This document shows positions 60,589 to 64,000 of a stretch of 64,000 bases of DNA, piece after piece. The DNA lies in assembly GCA_951812285.1 (NCBI GenBank), contig OX638292.1, positions 2,379,001 to 2,443,000 of the forward strand. The letters are read 5' to 3'. Below the pieces are notes generated by a model. The model had not been told where the DNA came from. It made no database searches and saw nothing but the letters and a program-made list of their open reading frames with translations. A program made the translations under genes and the position numbers. How positions within the stretch are numbered: the first letter of the stretch is position 1; each line of letters begins with the position of its first letter. Origin of the DNA: an uncultured Dehalococcoidia bacterium. Lineage in GTDB: Bacteria; Chloroflexota; Dehalococcoidia; Lucifugimonadales; UBA1127.

Positions 60589-61560
60589 ATGACCATCTTC
60601 CTGAGCAACGACGACGTCCGCACCCTCCTGCCCATGGACGAGTGCATCGACCTGATGGAGCAGGTCTTCCGCGACGAGGCCGACGGCAAGGCCGTCAACC
60701 TGCCCCGCCAGCACCTGCCGCTGCCGAAGGGGTTTCACCGCACGGTGCAGGGCATCGCCGAGGGCTTCGGCGTCTACGGCATGAAGACCTACGGCAGCGA
60801 CCGGCGCCCCAACGCCCCCAACCGCACACGCTACCTCGTCCTCCTCTACAGCCTCGAGACCGGCGCCCTCGACGCCATCGTCGACGCCCGTGACCTCGGC
60901 CAGATCCGCACCGGCGCCGTCAGCGGCCTCGCCACCAGGCACATGGCGCGCGAGGACGCCGCCACCCTCGGCATCATCGGCACCGGCTGGGAGGCCCGCG
61001 CGCAGATCGCCGCCATGAACGTCGTGCGCAACATCAGCCACGTGAAGGCCTACAGCCGCTCCGCCGAGAACCGCGAGTCCTTCAGCGCCGAGATGCGCGA
61101 GAAGCACGGGCTCGACGTCGACCCCGTCGACTCCGCCGAGGAGGCCGTCCGCGACGTCGACATCCTCGTCACCATCACCGGCGCCAACGAGCCCGTCATG
61201 CAGGGCGAGTGGCTCGAGGCCGGCATGCACGTCAACGGCATCGGCGCGACGGGCACCAACCGCCGCGAGCTCGACGTCGAGGCCGTCCGCCGCGCCGACC
61301 TCGTCGCCGTCGAGAACATGGAGCAGTCCAGGATCGACAGCGGCGAGCTCCTCTACGCGGAGAAGGAAGGCGCCTTCGACTGGTCCCGCGCCGTCGCGCT
61401 GGCCGACATCGTCGTCGGCAACGCGGCGGGCCGCCCCTCGGCCGAGGCCATCACGCAGTTCAACGCCCTCGGCGTCGGCACCGAGGACCTCGCCGCCGCA
61501 GCCATCGTCTACCGCAAGGCCATCGAGCGCGGCATCGGCAACGAGCTCGCGATGATGTAG
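60589..61560 (+). CDS. Ornithine cyclodeaminase / mu-crystallin family protein
   Basis: A 323-residue NAD(P)-binding protein. The N-terminal dimerisation half (LPMDECIDLMEQVFRDEADG) is followed by a Rossmann domain with G-x-G-x-x-A (LGIIGTGWEARAQIAAM, about 128-144), VKAYSRSAENRESF and the substrate-region motif GIGATGTNRREL near 223. The family includes ornithine cyclodeaminase, alanine dehydrogenase and ketimine reductases. Exact substrate is unknown. ATG at 60589 after GAGGAG. Confidence 0.88.
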   Translation: MTIFLSNDDVRTLLPMDECIDLMEQVFRDEADGKAVNLPRQHLPLPKGFHRTVQGIAEGFGVYGMKTYGSDRRPNAPNRTRYLVLLYSLETGALDAIVDARDLGQIRTGAVSGLATRHMAREDAATLGIIGTGWEARAQIAAMNVVRNISHVKAYSRSAENRESFSAEMREKHGLDVDPVDSAEEAVRDVDILVTITGANEPVMQGEWLEAGMHVNGIGATGTNRRELDVEAVRRADLVAVENMEQSRIDSGELLYAEKEGAFDWSRAVALADIVVGNAAGRPSAEAITQFNALGVGTEDLAAAAIVYRKAIERGIGNELAMM

Positions 61561-61618
61561 GTCGGTGATCCTACCCAATACGCAAAGTGGGTCAGGGCGA
61601 GGGCCGCAGGCATACGAA

Positions 61619-62107
61619 ATGACTCCTCCCAATATGATTATGTCCTCGAACGGCGACCTCACGTTCAACTACCGCGTCGGCTGCATCGCCGTGCACAATG
61701 GGCGCGTGCTCGTCGAGCACGACGCCAAGCGCCGCTATTGCTTCGTGCCCGGCGGCCGCGTGGAATACGGCGAAAGCGCCGCCGATGCCCTGGCGAGGGA
61801 AATCCGCGAGGAGCTGGGCGAGGATGCGGAAGTCGGACGTCTCGCCCTGGTCACCGAGAACTTCTTCGAGCTCGATGGAGTCCGGTACCACGAGCACGCG
61901 CTCTATTTCCTGGTCGAGTTCGCCCCCGGCGCACCGGTCCTTGACCGGGAAGGTGCCTTTGAAGGGTGCGAGCCGGGAGCGGTCTTCCAGTGGATACCAC
62001 TGGACGCCCTGGAGCAAGCCGAGCTCCAGCCGTCCTTCCTCCGGCAGCATGTCAGGGCGATTCCCCCGGCCACCGAGTACATCGTCCACACTGGCGGTCT
62101 ACACTAG
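61619..62107 (+). CDS. Nudix hydrolase
   Basis: A 162-residue Nudix hydrolase. The Nudix box fits G-x5-E-x7-R-E-x-x-E-E-x-G (about residues 46-68: GRVEYGESAADA then LAREIREELGED). The N-terminus NYRVGCIAVHNGRVLVEHDA is typical. It hydrolyses a nucleoside-diphosphate-linked compound; substrate unknown. ATG at 61619 or 61634; no strong ribosome site. Follows the ornithine cyclodeaminase family gene by 58 bases. Confidence 0.85.
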   Translation: MTPPNMIMSSNGDLTFNYRVGCIAVHNGRVLVEHDAKRRYCFVPGGRVEYGESAADALAREIREELGEDAEVGRLALVTENFFELDGVRYHEHALYFLVEFAPGAPVLDREGAFEGCEPGAVFQWIPLDALEQAELQPSFLRQHVRAIPPATEYIVHTGGLH

Positions 62108-62113
62108 TACCCC

Positions 62114-63706
62114 ATGACCGGCCCTGAACTCACCATCCTCAACTGGCTCCTCGCCGCCTCGCCGCTTGTCGTGCTCGCGGGCGCGATGCTCTGGCTGAAC
62201 CGGCCCGCCGAGCAGGCTGGCGCCGCGGCGTTCGCGCTGGCCGCCGCCCTCGCGCTCCTGGCGTTCGGCGCCGAGCTCGGCCACGTGGGCATCGCCGCCG
62301 CCAAGGGCGCGAATCTCGCCGTCTTCGTCCTCTCCATCGTCTGGGCCGCCGTCTTCCTCTACAACATCCTCGACCGACTCGGCGCCATCGACGCCGTGGG
62401 ACGCCACATGGCCGCGCTCTCCAACGACCAGCTTGCGCAGGCCCTCATCATCGGGTGGGGGTTCTCCAGCACGATACAGGGCGTCACCGGCTTCGGCGTC
62501 CCCGTCGCCGTGTCGGCCCCGCTGCTCGTCATGCTCGGTGTCCCGCCGGTCCGCGCCGCCGCGATGTCCCTCGTCGGCCACGGCTGGGCCGTCACGTTCG
62601 GCTCCCTCGGCTCCTCCTACTACACCATCCAGCTCGTCACCGGCATCGAGGAGACCGTCATCGCGCCGCACATGGCGCTCCTCTTCCTGCCCGTGACCAT
62701 CGCGAGCGGCATGCTCGTCGCGCACATCCAGGGCGGCATGCGAGCCGTGTGGCGCAGCCTGCCCGTGGTCGTCGTCGCGGGCGGCGTCATGGGCGGCACG
62801 CTGTACGGGCTCGCGCTGGCGGGCGCGCCGCAGGTGGCGTCGCTGGGCGCGGGCATGCTCGGCACGGCGACGCTCGTCGTGCTGACGCGATCGCCGCTGC
62901 TCGTCGGCGCGCGCCGCGACGACACGACGCCGGTCGTCGAGGCGGCGGACGGCGCGGGCATGCCCCCGGCGCTGGCCTTCACGCCCTACTTCCTGGTGGT
63001 CGCCCTCAGCTTCGGCGCGCAGGTGGGCCCGGTGAAGGAGGCCGTCAGCGGCCTGCGGCTGGCCTTCGACTACCCCGGCTTCACGACGGGCCAGGGCTTC
63101 ACCGTCGCCCCCGCCGACGCCTACGCGGCCATCGGGCTGCTCGCGCACCCCGCGCCCCTCATCCTCATCGCGACGGCCCTGAGCGCGGCCGTCTACATGA
63201 TGACGAAGCGGTGGCGCGGTGGGCACGTCCCGGGTGCGCTGCGGTTCACCTACGACCAGTGCGCGGGCACGACGCTGGGGGTGCTCGCCATGGTGGCGAT
63301 GGCCGTCGTGATGGCGGACACGGGCATGACGGTGCTGCTGGCGCAGGGCATCGCAAACGTGTCCGGGCCCTTCTTCCCGCTGGCGTCGCCCTTCATCGGC
63401 CTGCTGGGCTCCTTCATGAGCGGCAGCAACACCAATTCCAACGTCATGTTCGGGCTGCTGCAGGTGGAGGCGGCGAGGGCGCTGGGCATCGGCTCCGTGA
63501 CCATCGCGAGCATTCAGTCTATCGGCGGCTCCGTCGGCAGCTCGATGGCGCCCGCCAAGGTCGTCGTAGGCGCGACGGTCGCCGGCCTCGGCGACGAGGT
63601 GCGCAGCATCTTCCGCATCGTCGTCCCGTACGTGCTCGCACTCGTGCTCCTCGCGGGCGTAGAGGCCCTCGTGATCGTGCGCTTCCTGACGTGGCTGGAG
63701 CGGTAA
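62114..63706 (+). CDS. L-lactate permease (LctP) family transporter
   Basis: A 530-residue membrane transporter of the LctP family with about 12-13 helices. The N-terminus (TILNWLLAASPLVVLAGAML) and the conserved block WGFSSTIQGVTGFGVPVAVS (about residues 115-134) are typical, as are MSLVGHGWAVTFGSLGSSYY and the C-terminal SNTNSNVMFGLLQ. The family imports L-lactate or glycolate by H+ symport. ATG at 62114. It would bring organic acids to feed pyruvate metabolism. Confidence 0.92.
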   Translation: MTGPELTILNWLLAASPLVVLAGAMLWLNRPAEQAGAAAFALAAALALLAFGAELGHVGIAAAKGANLAVFVLSIVWAAVFLYNILDRLGAIDAVGRHMAALSNDQLAQALIIGWGFSSTIQGVTGFGVPVAVSAPLLVMLGVPPVRAAAMSLVGHGWAVTFGSLGSSYYTIQLVTGIEETVIAPHMALLFLPVTIASGMLVAHIQGGMRAVWRSLPVVVVAGGVMGGTLYGLALAGAPQVASLGAGMLGTATLVVLTRSPLLVGARRDDTTPVVEAADGAGMPPALAFTPYFLVVALSFGAQVGPVKEAVSGLRLAFDYPGFTTGQGFTVAPADAYAAIGLLAHPAPLILIATALSAAVYMMTKRWRGGHVPGALRFTYDQCAGTTLGVLAMVAMAVVMADTGMTVLLAQGIANVSGPFFPLASPFIGLLGSFMSGSNTNSNVMFGLLQVEAARALGIGSVTIASIQSIGGSVGSSMAPAKVVVGATVAGLGDEVRSIFRIVVPYVLALVLLAGVEALVIVRFLTWLER

Positions 63707-63766
63707 GGGGGATCCCCTACGGCCGGTGGCAGCAGACCCATCACTGCGCACCCTTGGCGTCCCCGT

Positions 63767-64000
63767 CTATAGCGTCAAAGTGTGGTCTGAGTGGTTGACC
63801 AAGAATTCCAGAATCCCATTGGTCTGGTCATACGTCATGCGCCAATGCTGCAGGATGTCCCTGCCAAGCATGGAGGCCAACGGAGGTGCGTCTTGAGGGT
63901 CAAGTACGGAGACTTGAATCTCGTAGACATAGACGCCGTTGCCGTCACCGAACGCTACATACCCGGGAGTCTGGTACACGTTCGGGCTTCCACCCACGCC
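63767..64000 (-). CDS. Aspartic-protease-like protein, partial
   Basis: The C-terminal 77 or so residues of a gene that runs off the window edge. It reads SMLGRDILQHWRMTYDQTNG followed by a short hydrophobic end (ILEFLVNHSDHTL). The LGRDIL(Q) motif resembles the C-terminal part of clan AA retropepsin-like aspartic proteases. The N-terminal catalytic Asp is outside the window. Confidence 0.55.
   Translation of the reverse strand, partial: GVGGSPNVYQTPGYVAFGDGNGVYVYEIQVSVLDPQDAPPLASMLGRDILQHWRMTYDQTNGILEFLVNHSDHTLTL

Noticed and set aside
1..64000. tRNA or rRNA genes
   Set aside because: No TTCGAATC-type T-arm with matching acceptor stem or rRNA signature was recognised by eye. A tRNAscan run would be decisive.

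Overview
The window is a GC-rich bacterial chromosome segment, most likely from an uncultured Chloroflexota lineage (SAR202/Dehalococcoidia-like). That is an inference from gene content: form II CO-dehydrogenase-type genes with coxD/coxE, an M16 peptidase, a Rieske oxygenase homologue, an ornithine cyclodeaminase family protein, a sulfatase, PPDK, and abundant short hairpin repeats in gene gaps. There is no rRNA or marker gene here to fix the taxonomy, and no tRNA or CRISPR array was seen.

Layout. 1-2.7 kb: a cytochrome c lipoprotein-like gene, a repeat-rich gap and an M16 peptidase. 2.9-6.1 kb: an AT-richer islet with a small gene coupled to a Rad50/RecF-like ATPase. 6.4-13.3 kb: an Opp/Dpp-type peptide importer (oppC, oppB, substrate-binding lipoprotein, all minus), interrupted by an opposite-strand lipoprotein with Ig-like domains and an HExxH motif. 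13.4-15.7 kb: a HicB-like pair, a GNAT acetyltransferase and a Panacea toxin-antitoxin pair. 15.7-20.3 kb: a phage structural cassette (capsid, adaptor-like, tail-like, small protein) with no terminase or portal. 20.4-22.4 kb: an AT-richer TcmP/DUF5131 pair. 22.7-30 kb: coxG, then coxS-L-M-D-E. 30-34 kb: membrane protein, pyruvate kinase and a secreted fibronectin-III protein. 34.2-36.9 kb: HigB with a HigA-ImmA/IrrE fusion, a HAD remnant, and an XRE/DUF6932 pair with a clear promoter-operator. 37-40.6 kb: a coupled four-gene ABC-2 exporter operon. 40.7-44 kb: a DUF5677-like protein, a HAD hydrolase and a PIN/ImmA-XRE pair. 44.3-48.3 kb: quinol nitric-oxide reductase and a sulfatase. 48.5-53.9 kb: a giant LRR plus cadherin-like surface protein, two EGR-repeat proteins and a ferric-reductase-like protein. 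54-64 kb: PPDK, recF, orphan HicB-like, a ligand-altered Rieske oxygenase homologue, DUF1330, ornithine cyclodeaminase family, Nudix, a lactate-permease-family transporter and a partial aspartic-protease-like gene.

Two themes stand out. First, the backbone is punctuated by small accessory modules, many of toxin-antitoxin or defence type and often visibly lower in GC. Second, gene 3' ends are duplicated on the far side of inserted material at four loci (oppB, the peptide-binding protein, a small phage protein, PPDK), so the minus-strand gene stays intact while a copy of its 3' end lies beyond the insert. Two of these inserts consist of the hairpin repeats. The hairpins occur in more than 20 copies and show compensatory arm changes and nested insertions.

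Metabolically the segment suggests a heterotroph importing peptides and organic acids, using a molybdenum hydroxylase, interconverting PEP and pyruvate with both pyruvate kinase and PPDK, and detoxifying or respiring nitric oxide.
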